Of a stretch of DNA of 64,000 nucleotides, positions 13,101-23,341 are shown piece after piece. The notes below the pieces were generated by a model. That model was not told the origin of the DNA and made no database searches. It saw only the letters and a program-made list of their open reading frames with translations. The translations under genes were made by a program, and so were the position numbers. Origin of the DNA: Fistulifera solaris. Lineage: Eukaryota > Bacillariophyta > Bacillariophyceae > Naviculales > Stauroneidaceae. Positions within the stretch are counted from its first letter, which is position 1; each line of letters begins with the position of its first letter. The stretch is taken from the NCBI GenBank assembly GCA_030295235.1, contig AP026179.1, forward strand, positions 186,001 through 250,000, written 5' to 3'.

Positions 13101-14047
13101 TCCACAACCCGTTTCCATTTCGGTACCGGATGATGCTTTTTCATAGCAGGACGCGACTGTATTTTGGGCGTGTGGTGGTGGTTGTGTTGGATCGACACCA
13201 ACGGACGAGAACGCGATGGAGGGTGTTCTTCTTTCCGTGGCAGATTCACTACTTTGACTTTCAAGTGATGCATGGCCGTCACAATTTCGTCCTTGGAAAA
13301 AGACTCGGTGGGTGGAATATGCGGAATGGGTAGACGCCGACTGTGAACAATGGGTGCAGAAGGTATGGTCGCCGATAAACGACGTCTCTTGGCTTCCATA
13401 GCCGCCTGAATTTGGGCCAATTCGTCGGTCACTTCGTTCGGTCCTGATAAAGGGATTTCGTCATCTTTGGAACAATCGAACGGTGTTTCTCTCGGCTCCA
13501 CGATTGTTTTTCTCGGTTCGATCATTTCTTCTTCTTCTTCCGGATGAGGTGACAACACGAATGCGGGCGACGCCACACGTGGGCCTCCCGCCAACAACAG
13601 CTTGTCGGGTGTATTGGTCATTTGTGACAAAGAAGGTTCAATGATAGGAACATCGTCCACCACGGGTTCTTTCGGCTGTAAATTGTACTGTTTCCGACGT
13701 GCAAAACGGAATGGACGAAAGTTGTTGTTTCGTGGTTTCGTTTGTTTCGGAACGGCCTTCTTCTTTGGCAAACGGGGTTTGTTGTTGTTTTCCACAACAT
13801 CGGTAGAACTGTCACTACTACTACTACTACACCTACTACTACTGCTGCTGGAATTATCACTGCTGCTAGCGTCGGAGCTCAAGGACGAATCATGATCATC
13901 ATCCGACGAATTATCATCACTGCTCGAATCATTCTCCACTTCACTGCTCGAATCCTCGCTACTCGACGATGACGAGGACGAAGAAGAATCATCCATTCTT
14001 CGATTCCGCGGCACCAGGCCCATCATTTTCATTCCGACGACTTTCAT
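10176..14047 (-). CDS. Large Ser/Asp-rich low-complexity protein, unknown function
   Basis: About 1,290 codons with no recognised domain. I place the start at the ATG at 14047 (MKVVGMKMMG); an in-frame ATG at 14182 is possible but lies upstream of a TATA-like box. The N-terminus is a long Ser/Asp/Glu tract, followed by basic and Pro-rich stretches (KKKAVPKQTKPR). An internal duplication of about 19 residues (QTSTKAAPLSVQ / QTSTRAAPLSVQ) is encoded around 11,670-11,830. The frame breaks at 10985-10988: the first frame ends in a TAG while the other frame continues without an ATG for 268 codons. One extra C in the C4 run (minus strand) would join them, reading IIPQVLDHQ. The C-terminus is Lys-rich. 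Low complexity and acidic-basic blocks suggest a nuclear protein, but this is a guess. Confidence 0.55.
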
Positions 14048-14072
14048 TTTACTTGTTCGAAACAATGATGCG

Positions 14073-14095
14073 CGATGGATAAATAAATATAAGAT
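14073..14095 (-). promoter_or_regulatory. TATA-like AT-rich box
   Basis: The minus strand reads TTATATTTATTTATC about 30-45 bases upstream of the ATG at 14047. Its position supports that ATG over the upstream one at 14182. Weak evidence by composition only. Confidence 0.25.
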
Positions 14096-14472
14096 TATTA
14101 TTTGGATGCGTTCTTTTCTTGTGAGGGCTCGCCAAAATGAATGCGAAAGGGACGAGGTTGGCTCGACGCGCTCGTGAGACATGTGTCAAATAACTTTGAA
14201 ACGTGTTATCACGGTTCATTCTAGTATGAGTGTGAAAGTAGGATGAAATGGCTATCACCCTATTGTTGGAAAAATAGTTCATGTCGTATCCGGTACCCCG
14301 ACGGCTTTCCACTTGGAACCGATCGGATGGATGGAAGACGACGGCGGCAAGGCAACTAACTGCGTTATTTATTTATAACAACTTGACGTATCCATCGGCT
14401 TGCATCTGATTGACTTGCTATACAGATACAACAAAAAAAAAATTGATCTATCATCTACAAACACACACAAAC

Positions 14473-15360
14473 ATGAAATTCATTCACGCTCTTCTTTTGA
14501 TTGCGAATCTGTCGCTGAGCACGGCCACTCCTTGGATTTCTTCTCACACGCTGACGACGATGAAGATCCGTGGTGGTTCTTCGTCTTCTTCCGATTATCG
14601 CCAGCAATTGCAAGCCATTCAAAGTCAGATTTTGCAGTCTTCCAGTACCAAACAACAGGAATTGCGTCAACAAATTGTCGAAGAGGGCAAGATTGTTCCA
14701 GATTTGGGCATGCGAGCCGATGCGATTTGTTTACAAGCTTTGCAAGACTTTGCCGCCCAAGCGCCCGAAGCTGTTTCGCCGAGTGATGCGGCCGCGTACG
14801 ATGAAATATTGCAAAATCTCGAACAAAGTTTGGATGGGAGTTTGCAAAACTTGTATTGGAAACAATTGAGTTCCTTGCGGGCCCAAGCGTTGGAGCAGTA
14901 TCAATCGAATGCCGACAAAGCGGAGGCGCTCTTTCAAGCCGATGCCTTTTTTGTGCAAGCCGCCGAAGCAAGTAGTCGAGCGGGATGGGAATACGCGACG
15001 GAACGGGCGTTTTTGCAACGCATTTTGCAATTGACGGCCGTGCAACAACAACAGGCCCAAGACGTCAAACTCCAAGCCGCACAACAACAACAAACGGCCA
15101 TGACGTTTCTACAATCACAACAACAGATGATTCAACAATTGCAAATGCAACTCTATGGACAATCGTCTCCGTGGAATGTTGGTATGGCGTACCGAATTCC
15201 TGATACCAATTTCAACCTACAGGGCACTTATCAACAGGGACGTGCGAATGTGCAACTCAGTTGTGTGCCCGATGAGTATGCACCCTTCTTGGGACCGAAT
15301 GGATTCACCAATGGTGTGGGACCGGGAAATTTGGGTCTGTCGTTGAATTTGAGTTTTTAA
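14473..15360 (+). CDS. Secreted/endomembrane Gln-rich protein, unknown function
   Basis: 295 residues from the ATG at 14473, chosen because MKFIHALLLIANLSLSTA is a good signal peptide; an upstream in-frame ATG at 14410 would bury it. An RGG followed by a Ser tract comes just after the leader. The middle (about 45-230) is helical and rich in Gln and Ala (LQAIQSQILQ, QQQQAQ), likely coiled coil. The last 50 residues turn Gly/Asn-rich and beta-like, ending LGLSLNLSF. An AT-rich TTATTTATTTATAA stretch near 14363-14378 could be the core promoter. No family recognised. A plastid destination is possible but there is no clear ASAFAP motif. Confidence 0.65.
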   Translation: MKFIHALLLIANLSLSTATPWISSHTLTTMKIRGGSSSSSDYRQQLQAIQSQILQSSSTKQQELRQQIVEEGKIVPDLGMRADAICLQALQDFAAQAPEAVSPSDAAAYDEILQNLEQSLDGSLQNLYWKQLSSLRAQALEQYQSNADKAEALFQADAFFVQAAEASSRAGWEYATERAFLQRILQLTAVQQQQAQDVKLQAAQQQQTAMTFLQSQQQMIQQLQMQLYGQSSPWNVGMAYRIPDTNFNLQGTYQQGRANVQLSCVPDEYAPFLGPNGFTNGVGPGNLGLSLNLSF

Positions 15361-15488
15361 AAAATTAAAAAGTAAAGCGCTCGAGGAGTCATTCGAGTAC
15401 GACAGGAATTTACCAAAAAAAAACTTAAAGAAGAAAACTGCTACGAAGAATTGTCATTTGGTAGTCTATATAGTTCTTCGTTCGTCTC

Positions 15489-16125
15489 TTACAAATACCC
15501 CATGACTTGCACTCCCACTGTTCGTTCCCGAGGACCATCCATATCCACCAACAAGATACTTTGCCACGATCCCAACGTCAGTTTGCCTTCTACCACAGGA
15601 ATACTTTCCGTTGTCCCCAACAGCATCGCTGCCAAATGCGAATGAGCGTTGATGGGTTCTTGTGCTCGCCACGCTACTAGTTGTACAGGATCATGAATAT
15701 TCCAACCATTTTCGAGACACCGTTGTTCTTCGGAGACAGACTCGGGTCGTTGATCCAAATCATTGTGTTGATAGCGGACGCCCTTTTGACGTGCTGCGAC
15801 TGACCGTTCATCGGGTGGTGCCAATTGGAGCAACCATTCTTGTAAATCACGGGCTAACCTTGATTCTTGTTCATTGATGGTAATCCCGGTTGTCGTATGA
15901 CGACTGGTGACTGTGAGCAAACCGTGTTGTAAACCCGTTTGCTCCAGTAAATCTCGAACGATGGGTGTCACATCCATGACATGAATCTCTTGTTGGGGCT
16001 GAAGATTGGACGATTCGGGCATCGGGATTGTCAGTACATGATATTCACAAATGGGTCTGGTCAGTGATTCCAGCTTGGGAGAAGACATGTGTGAAGATGA
16101 TGAAGGCGAGGATGATGTATGACGA

Positions 16126-16157
<32 letters not shown>

Positions 16158-16241
16158 GCGACTGCTAGAAAACACGGAAAAAGCCGAAGCTGTAGCAGCC
16201 GTCGTCAGCCACAGTAACAGTCTCATTATTCTGCGTTGCAT
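15489..16241 (-). CDS. UPF0047/YjbQ-family protein, plastid-targeted
   Basis: 250 residues. The leader MRLLLWLTTAATASAFS combines a signal peptide with an ASA-F cleavage site, followed by a Ser/Thr-rich transit-like stretch, the bipartite form that sends diatom proteins to the complex plastid. A run of Thr codons (16128-16157, GTC-type repeat on the plus strand) lies in this stretch. From about residue 60 the YjbQ fold is clear: RHTTTGITINEQE, then H-N-D-L, the INAHSHLAAMLLG block, and KLTLGSWQ...DGPRERTV at the end. Some bacterial YjbQ proteins have weak thiamine-phosphate synthase activity; the true role of the family is unsettled. Full length for the family, no frame damage. A perfect TGACGTCA lies 129 bases upstream of the start. 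Confidence 0.85.
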
Positions 16242-16888
16242 TGTGCGGCTATCTATTAGGACAAGACCTTATCAGTTGAAAAAAGAATGAGAAGAAAAAC
16301 GATTGTGGCAAACAACAAAAAATAATTACGAAACATACTGTAATACGTAGTACGCAGTATACTTCACTGTGACGTCATAGACTCCAGTCACGTTATCAGT
16401 CACGAGCAGCAGCCTCCGAAACCATCACACGACCGCTTCTAAGGTTACTGCTTTACTCCGCCAAATGCTTCGTCGACCTTCATAATGTTGCAGGTTAGAT
16501 TCGCAATAATATCATTCGAATTGGTGGTAGTGTTGGTGATGAGGAAGAAAGAAAGAACCACATGGACCATCCGAAAGGCCTTTTTTACGACTCCCATGTA
16601 GTCAGTCCCGTGATATCCTATATCGAGTTAGAGCCATTTCTGGGTAACAAGACTAATCTTGCAATTGGGGTGTACTTTTCCATTGTCTCACATAGCATGA
16701 CGGACCGGTTCGTGATTTCAAATGGATAAATTCATGCAGGTTAAATGAATAAATTGTGTTTCCAATTGCCGTTGTTCTTTCGCAACTGATTTCCAGTCGC
16801 TGATCCATTTTTAAAAAGAGGCCTCATTTGGATTTTAGTCTCAAAAGAAAAAAAAGAAAGAAACGAATGCTCATCTGCTCATGCTCCT
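16242..16888. other. Intergenic region upstream of the UPF0047 gene
   Basis: About 650 bases between two minus-strand genes. It contains TGACGTCA at 16370-16377 and otherwise nothing recognised. Confidence 0.5.
16370..16377. promoter_or_regulatory. Palindromic CRE-type site TGACGTCA
   Basis: Perfect 8-bp palindrome 129 bases upstream of the UPF0047/YjbQ start. In diatoms, CRE-like TGACGT elements upstream of carbonic anhydrase genes are bound by bZIP factors in response to CO2 and cAMP (established for Phaeodactylum). Use at this gene is inferred from position only. Confidence 0.35.
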
Positions 16889-18280
16889 TCATACATCATT
16901 GTTTTTGCCATTATGTAAACATATCATTCGATGCGATCCCTGCGCATTCCAGGCACGGATCCAATATCCACCGTCAAAGGTCGGGTCCAATTCCAAGCGC
17001 ACCAAGGGATCCTGGAGCATGTGCGAACGAATCCATTGTCCCGTGGCCAGAGAACAAAGACGTAGTTCGGCTTTTTCCGACACTACGTGGGGACACCAAA
17101 CCGCCGTTTTGGTTGGATCCACGGCCATGCCACGGACGGCGCCCGGAGAAGCACTTCTCTCCAGCGAAAATTCGTACACGAGCTGGTATCGCCCGACGAC
17201 GGCATAGCGATGGATCCCACCGGATGCCGTTTGCACCAAAACAGCACGTGATTGTGGTACACAAAGAATGGCCACCACCGGTCCGGTAGGCTTCACAAAG
17301 GACGGCAGATGGGCGGTGACCGGAGCGCGGTGGGAAACATCCCACAAAGAAACCGTACCATTCCGGTGTCCCATGACAATGAGAATCGTGCTGTTACCGT
17401 TCGAATTTTTCCATTGATATTCTTCCAAACACAAAATATCACTGTTCATTTTTTTCGGTAAAGTTTGAAGAGAACCTTCCAAACGACCTCCCGAGTAGGA
17501 ATACACGACGACACCATTGGACAAACGCAAGACATCGTAGACTTCACCCCGCGTATGGACCCGCGCTTGATAGGTGTGTTCCTGTAAATCTATTTGATAC
17601 AGGATCGTACCCTGCTCGGAATATTCCAAATTGAATTGGTATCGCTTGTTTTCAAACATTCGCAGTGCGTAATATTGTCCGGGTGTCGACGACGAAGAAG
17701 CAGTGGATGGTTCCATAGGTTGCCACACAATGTGACCCTCTTGTAGCATCCAAGCGTTTTGTGCTAATGCGGAAGGTTGAAAGGTTCGACACCACAAGGG
17801 AGGCAATGATGATATGCTGGCAGGAAAGCACGGGAACATTTTGAGAGACGATTGCTTCCACACCCGACGACCAGCCCATTCATTGAGCCAAGCGTATCGC
17901 TGATGAGCACATACTGTCACGGGTGCCTCCAGCATCCATGGATATTGTTGTCTTTCTCTTCTTCTTCTTGTACTTGGAAATAAAGGTTCCAGGGAGTCTG
18001 CCTTACTTGGCTTGACATTTTTATCAACAGGAAAGTAGCCCTTCTTTTCTTCATCGTAAACATACTTTCCAACACGCCGTCGTTTCAACGAGAATGGTTC
18101 GTTCGGTGCTGCTTGACGTTGTCGACGCAATTGTTGTTCAATTTCCTCTTGTAATATGGATGGTTGTTTCTGGGATCGATGATGATGATTCTTCGGTGGG
18201 GCTTGCGTAGTCCTTTTGTGTTTCTTCTTCTTCTTCTTCTTCGTTCGCTTCGAACTGTTTGGCAGCGTACCCAACGGCAT
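16889..18280 (-). CDS. DCAF4-like WD40 protein
   Basis: 463 residues from the ATG at 18280 (MPLGTLPNSSKR), followed by a Lys run encoded by TTC repeats and a basic region. At about residues 65-90 the segment VGKYVYDEEKKGYFPVDKN matches the short motif before the propeller in DCAF4, a substrate receptor of CUL4-DDB1 ubiquitin ligases. The rest is beta-rich with degenerate WD units: ILIVMGHRNGTVSLWDV is the clearest, followed by GGIHRYAVVG and AELRLCSLATGQW. Target proteins are unknown. The next gene upstream is divergent, with 430 bases between. The WD40 fold is fairly certain, the DCAF4 assignment less so. Confidence 0.65.
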   Translation of the reverse strand: MPLGTLPNSSKRTKKKKKKKHKRTTQAPPKNHHHRSQKQPSILQEEIEQQLRRQRQAAPNEPFSLKRRRVGKYVYDEEKKGYFPVDKNVKPSKADSLEPLFPSTRRRRERQQYPWMLEAPVTVCAHQRYAWLNEWAGRRVWKQSSLKMFPCFPASISSLPPLWCRTFQPSALAQNAWMLQEGHIVWQPMEPSTASSSSTPGQYYALRMFENKRYQFNLEYSEQGTILYQIDLQEHTYQARVHTRGEVYDVLRLSNGVVVYSYSGGRLEGSLQTLPKKMNSDILCLEEYQWKNSNGNSTILIVMGHRNGTVSLWDVSHRAPVTAHLPSFVKPTGPVVAILCVPQSRAVLVQTASGGIHRYAVVGRYQLVYEFSLERSASPGAVRGMAVDPTKTAVWCPHVVSEKAELRLCSLATGQWIRSHMLQDPLVRLELDPTFDGGYWIRAWNAQGSHRMICLHNGKNNDV

Positions 18281-18713
18281 CCTGTTGCAATGTCTCAATC
18301 TATTAGTCTATTAAATGGACCGTTATAAAAGCTTCCCTTGCCTAACAAAATCAATCATCAATCAAGAGCATCAAGCATCCATCCATCCATCATCATTCGT
18401 TTTCGCTTTATTCCTGTGTTTCTGTTATTTTTTACTCCGTACTTCGACGGAAAGACGCTTCGGGACCCTCGAAAAATAATGGAGTTGTCCCCATTCTAGC
18501 AGTACCGTCTAGATACCGGTACGTCAGGGAGCCTCTCGTTCCGTATATTATAACGAGGGGACACGCCGCCAGAAAAAAACGCAGCGCAACAAAACAAAAC
18601 GCGACCGTTGAGAGCGTTGGCCCCTCTACAGCGAAAGAAATTATTCATTATTCCTATTCCTTCTCCTACCAGCCTTGTTTCCTTTCACTTTACTATTATT
18701 TATTATTATTATT
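18281..18713. other. Divergent intergenic region
   Basis: 433 bases between the DCAF4-like gene and the first small myristoylation-type gene. It contains TACCGGTAC at 18514-18522 and no reading frame of interest. Confidence 0.5.
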
Positions 18714-19067
18714 ATGGGCTGCATGAATTCCAAAGACGGTGCTTTGGGCTATGTCGATGATAGCGTTCACGTCATGTTGAAAAAAGACAAGAAGGATGCG
18801 AAGAAACAGGGCCATCCGAATACGGGATACGTTCCGCGTGCGGAGCATCCTCTTTGCACAAAGACGAAACGAATAACGAGAATAATGAAACGAAAAACAA
18901 TAATAATAATAATGAAACATTGGCAGCGAATTCCAAGGAAGCGACATCTCCTTGAGAGAGACAAACAACGCTTACGAAACTACCAACACGCACACGCGTT
19001 TCTACAGATGCTTTGCCATCTTTGTCCAAGAAAATGTAGCGAAAGCGCAAAGGAAACCTTCTGTTGA
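18714..19067 (+). CDS. Small N-myristoylation-type protein, copy 1
   Basis: The ATG at 18714 gives MGCMNSKDG: Gly2 and Ser6 fit the N-myristoylation consensus and Cys3 could be palmitoylated. The next 35 residues (VDDSVHVMLKKDKK, then GHPNTGYVPRAEHP) align closely with the gene at 19728, so they are coding. After about residue 47 the frame becomes Arg/Lys/Ile-rich and may not be natural; in another frame the DNA reads KDETNNENNETKNN, the usual look of diatom low-complexity coding sequence, before a TGA near 18954. A one-base frame error or a short unseen intron is possible, so the C-terminus is uncertain. Function unknown; inner-membrane attachment is inferred. Confidence 0.55.
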   Translation: MGCMNSKDGALGYVDDSVHVMLKKDKKDAKKQGHPNTGYVPRAEHPLCTKTKRITRIMKRKTIIIIMKHWQRIPRKRHLLERDKQRLRNYQHAHAFLQMLCHLCPRKCSESAKETFC

Positions 19068-19727
19068 AACTTTTCTCATGATATTGAGCAGCAACAGCTT
19101 CGACGACTCCACTCTCGGCATGGCGTTTTCGGGGCTACATGGCGACATGAACATACTCGACTAGAGAGAGGAGAAATAACTGGATTGTGTCTTTGTATCT
19201 CAACTAAAATAATTCACTGTTGGAGTCATGTAGTCTTGCTTGCTTGCTTGATTCAGCTTGATTATTTTATGTTTCTGTCTTATTCTTTATACCAGAGCTA
19301 TAACACGATAGCCTTTTCGAGTTCATGCTTAAATAAATTAGCTCATACTCTGTATAGCTTTATCCTATCCCATTCGCACGCCGAACGGACGAACGTCGCT
19401 TGCAAAGTTAGTCGTCAGTCCGTCAATACTCAATATTCAATGCTTGTGGTTGGCGACAAAATAATAATGTAGATAGGCTGGTTATTAGGACAGTGGTCTT
19501 TTCTGTACGAACCAAGATCGGACGAACGTCGTTCCTTTGACAACCATTTCTGGCGGGCAAACGGTTAAAACGCATCTGTTTTCCGTGTCAAAAATAATGC
19601 AATTCAACTACAGCAATAGTTAGTATCTTTTATTGATTAGTTGTTATTTCTTGCCATTGAAGTACATTCCCGACCGAGCACAATCCGTATTTCATTCTTT
19701 GAAATACGTCAATTGCTGCGCCTATAA
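19068..19727. other. Intergenic region between the two small paralogues
   Basis: 660 bases. An open frame at 18952-19164 overlaps the uncertain 3' part of the preceding gene. Nothing else is recognised. Confidence 0.4.
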
Positions 19728-19958
19728 ATGGGCCAGTCTTTATCGAGAAAACGACGATCCCTTGATCATGTCAGTGACAGTGTTCATGTGCAATTGAAAC
19801 GCGAAAAAAATATGGCCATTCAACACGGGAAACATCCTTCGTACGGTTTTGTGGAACGGAGTCCATTTCCTTCCCAACGCAGTGGCGTTATCTGTTGTTG
19901 TGAAGAAGAAAACGATGTATTTGGTCCGCCGCAGGATTTGCGTGCTTCTCAACAATAA
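19728..19958 (+). CDS. Small N-myristoylation-type protein, copy 2
   Basis: 76 residues, single exon. MGQSLSRKRR has Gly2, Ser6 and following basic residues, a typical myristoyl-plus-basic membrane anchor. The core (VSDSVHVQLKREK, then GKHPSYGFVERSPFP) matches copy 1, with the spacing of the D-S-V-H-V, Gly-His-Pro and Gly-(Y/F)-V elements preserved. The tail contains ICCCEEENDVFGPP, with three adjacent Cys. A TATAAAT overlaps the bases immediately before the ATG. No known family recognised. The conserved core between two copies that differ at the DNA level is the main evidence that it is a real protein. Confidence 0.65.
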   Translation: MGQSLSRKRRSLDHVSDSVHVQLKREKNMAIQHGKHPSYGFVERSPFPSQRSGVICCCEEENDVFGPPQDLRASQQ

Positions 19959-20087
19959 CAAGAAACTCCGCGTATGGTATTAGTAGTAGTGTTAGGTGTT
20001 AGCATGAGTCTGTCATCATGATAAGACCAGAATTAAACGCATTTCACAAAAATGTGTTATATAATAGTAATAATAGTATATAATCGT

Positions 20088-22161
20088 TCACCGCGGTGAA
20101 TTGTGTTTGGGCCGCTTCATTGCTTGGAATTGATTGTAATCGAAATTTTGCTCGGGGGGACGAAACGTCTGCTGTTGTTGTTGCTGCTGTTGTTGTTGAA
20201 GACCATATTGCATCATCGCTTGTGCCATATTTGGAGCCATACCCATACCTTGCATCGGCATCATACCCTGCATCGGAATCATACCCATTCCGGGCATCAT
20301 TGTCGTATTGGGCATCATAAACGGCTGACTGGGGAGGAGCCGGTGGCTCGACCTTGGGGCGCTTGAACGCAGTGGGTTGACCCTTGCCGTGCAGACGCTC
20401 CCAGATGCGACCAAAAAAGGCCTTTTGACTACCAAATTTCATCTTGGCGCGTTCATCGTCGTGTCCCACACGAAGATTCTCCAGATTTTCGCGAATTTCC
20501 GATGGACACTTGCGACAACGCATCATGTGATTGTGCAGTACATTCAACGTTTTCGAGGTATCCGACAAGGTCTTGATACTGGAAGGGAAAAACCGTCCGG
20601 ATCCGTATCCACCAAAACAATGACGACAGGCCAGTCCGGGGAATCCAGCCGGTAAACCTTTGCGTTTCCCGAGACGATCGGCTTCGGTGAAGACACAGGG
20701 CTGCATCTGACTTATCAAGTGGTACGAAAATGCCGTGGAATACGGCTCATCATCGGGTGTCACCAAAGGAGCCGACTTGGACATGTCTTGTTCCGCTTTC
20801 GTGACTCCATCGTCCGTATCACCTTTGCGACCACCGGAGGTAGGGTGGTCCGTGACCGCGTTACTATTCGATGAAAAGAGTTCTTCCGATGTCTCCTTGT
20901 CGGTGGTGCTCGTTTGTTGATCGGTCAACCTCGGTGGCGGAGGCGGCGTCAAGGCCGAAAAGCGAATGCCGTGTTCGGCATCCACCAAACCGAAACTGAG
21001 CGCACTCTGGATCCAATACTTTTTCGAGGTGCCACTCCGCGCATCATCCGCCTTCAATGTTTCGTACCGTTTCATGATATCTTCGGGAACATTTTTGCAG
21101 GAGTTGAAATGTCGCTGCAACAAATTCATGCTCGCGTTGTAGATGGACGAAATGTTCGTGGGATAGTAAGTACTGCCACGTTCGTGCGATTTGGCCGTGT
21201 GATTGCAAAACGGACAGCGAATTCCGACTTGTCCGACTTGAATGGGTTTACGTTTGCCTTTGGAGGGCGTTGCTACATCTTCTTCGGAGGCGGAAAATAC
21301 TTCGACACAATGCATGCGAATGAAGCAATGCAGTGGTGTCAACCAATCCTTATCGGACGGCATTGCGAGCGGCATGGGTTTGGGAAGAGGAGCAAACGGT
21401 CCTTGCGAAATAGTCGGTTCGTACTGATTCTCCGACACGGTCGAGCGATTGGATCGATCAATTTGTGAATGAGCGGATCGTGCACTGGCATCCCGTAACA
21501 GTTCATCACGAGAGACACCCGCACAAGTCATTTCATGCGCCATGGACTCTTCGTGAGAAGCAAATGCCTTGGCATTGCAGAGACGACAAATATACCAATT
21601 GTTTTGACGAGGCGGAGGAGGAGGAAACAGTGATCCCGTCGGCGTGATTCCGAGTCCGAGACTACCTCCTAAACTCCGACGTCGCTGCTGTAAGAACGGT
21701 CCCTCGAAATTACTACTTTCTTGCATACTCGACAACAATTGCTGTCGTTGTATTTCTAAAACTTTTTGATACTTTTCGAGTTCACGTTGCTGTTCTTGCA
21801 ATTGCTGTTGCCGTGCCGCAATACTGAGCGCCGGATCTTCCCACAAATTCAAGGAAGCGCGGCGATCCCCAAAACTCGGCAGCGTGCTGTTGTTACCGAA
21901 TCCTTCCAACGCATCCGCACCCACCGTACTACCATTTCCCAAAAACAAGGACGATCGACGTCGCGTCAAATCTAAAATCGCTGCATCAATGGCGGCCGTC
22001 GTCGAATCTATCGAATTGCGACGATGAAAATCACCTGTATCAAGACCCAAACTATTGCGACGAGCAAACAAATCATCGCCCAATGAAGCCAAACTGCCAC
22101 TACGATCTATGCGTTGCTGTGGATAAGCGCTTTTATTGTGATGATGATTCGTGGCATCCAT
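20088..22161 (-). CDS. Diatom-type zinc-finger protein with Gln-rich coiled coil
   Basis: I start at the ATG at 22161 (MDATNHHHNK), 21 codons inside a longer open frame. Order: RRNS-type phospho-motifs (residues 25-110), a Gln-rich coiled coil (about 115-145), a C2H2-like finger at about 190-213 (ICRLCNAKAFASHEESMAHEMTC), a conserved block with RCPFCNHTAKSHERGSTYYP (about 315-360), and a second block with GFPGLACRHCFGGYGSGRFFPS and MMRCRKCP. I associate these last two blocks with large, uncharacterised diatom families; a DNA-binding or transcription role is inferred. The frame in use runs on to a stop at 20044 through AT-rich DNA. In the +1 frame the same DNA encodes a Met/Pro/Gly- and polyGln-rich tail ending AMKRPKHNSPR with a stop at 20088. 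I think this is the real C-terminus, reached if one C is removed from the run at 20331-20334. Confidence 0.7.
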
Positions 22162-23341
22162 GTTTCTGTGTTCGTTTCGTATCTTACTAATTTTGTGAAG
22201 TCCCTGCAAGTATGCAAAACCCAAAAGAGCAAATAATCAAGATCGTTTGGGCTTGGTTGTTTTGTGTGGGGCAAATCGATGAGCCTTTGGGCTTGCCTTT
22301 GGGTGTTTTTTTTTCCGTCACTCGAGCGGCACCGCTACGTAGAACTTACGTAGATTTTCTACGGCAGAAAGCGAAGGTTCCTTTCGAACAACCCCCATCT
22401 ATTGTCACTATACGCAAGGAAGTACATGGAGAACCCACGATTGGAACCTTTCGCTGAAAAGTGAAAGTACACCGACATTTCGTAAATCAAAAGAGTATCA
22501 ATGGCAAAGTAGGAGGAAACAAATGAAAAAATAATGGTAAATGGAGTACCGGTACCGGTGGAACGTTTTAGGATTATGTGACAGTACAAAGTACGAAGCA
22601 CGCTACCAACGATACGTAAAGGCGCCCCGTGCTCCGTGTGTCGCACTTCGAGTGCCCATAAAGTAAGGCATTCTCACCTTCAACGGACAGATGCCAACGA
22701 TTGGTCCTTCTAGTTTTTAACTGTCATCAAACGACCGAATTCGCGATTTTATTTCAAGAAACACAATATTACGAATTACGAAATAGAAAATATTAAATTC
22801 CTGAATGTATTTTTATTCTTTTTAGAGTACTAGTACTTCTTTAACCAAATTAGCAAACGATGAAACATTTCTATTTTTATCAATCATGAGTCCGCATGGA
22901 TCACGAGCTGCGATATTCGAAATCGCCCGTCGCTCTCACCTCAACGCGTGATCCTGCTTTCTACTATCGTCAATGGATACCGCTCCGTGTCTTCCACATT
23001 CCCTGATGAAGAGGTCCTTCGAAGAACACCGGAGGTGGCGCCCAAATTATTTTCTTCTCCGTACCAGGTACCACTTCTACGTGCCCATACGTTGGTTCAA
23101 ATCCTGGCCCGCGCCGGGACGTCTTTCGCATTCCTCTGTAGACTTGTACCACGAGCCCGAATTGTTATGCCAGGCTCGCGTGTAGGCGGCAAGTTTTGGC
23201 ATGCTCTCCCCATGGATCGATCGATATTATTTGATCGATCGATCGATTTGATCACCCACTTTTTTTGTCACTTTTTTCACAACCTTCATTTTCTTCTCAT
23301 ACTACTACTACTACTACTACTACTCTTCTTTCAGCTTTACC
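22162..23341. other. Divergent intergenic region upstream of RNR2
   Basis: 1.18 kb between divergent genes. It contains GTACCGGTACCGG at 22546-22558, GATCGATC repeats at about 23214-23248 and a CTA triplet run at about 23300-23323 just upstream of the RNR2 start. No coding sequence recognised. Confidence 0.5.
23214..23248. repeat. GATC tetranucleotide repeat
   Basis: Two clusters of GATCGATC separated by ATTATTT, about 100 bases upstream of the RNR2 ATG. Self-complementary, so it can form a hairpin. Function unknown. Confidence 0.7.

Noticed and set aside
16889-18298. TTG start at 18298 for the WD40 gene
   Set aside because: An in-frame ATG at 18280 lies six codons downstream; non-ATG start is unnecessary in a nuclear gene.
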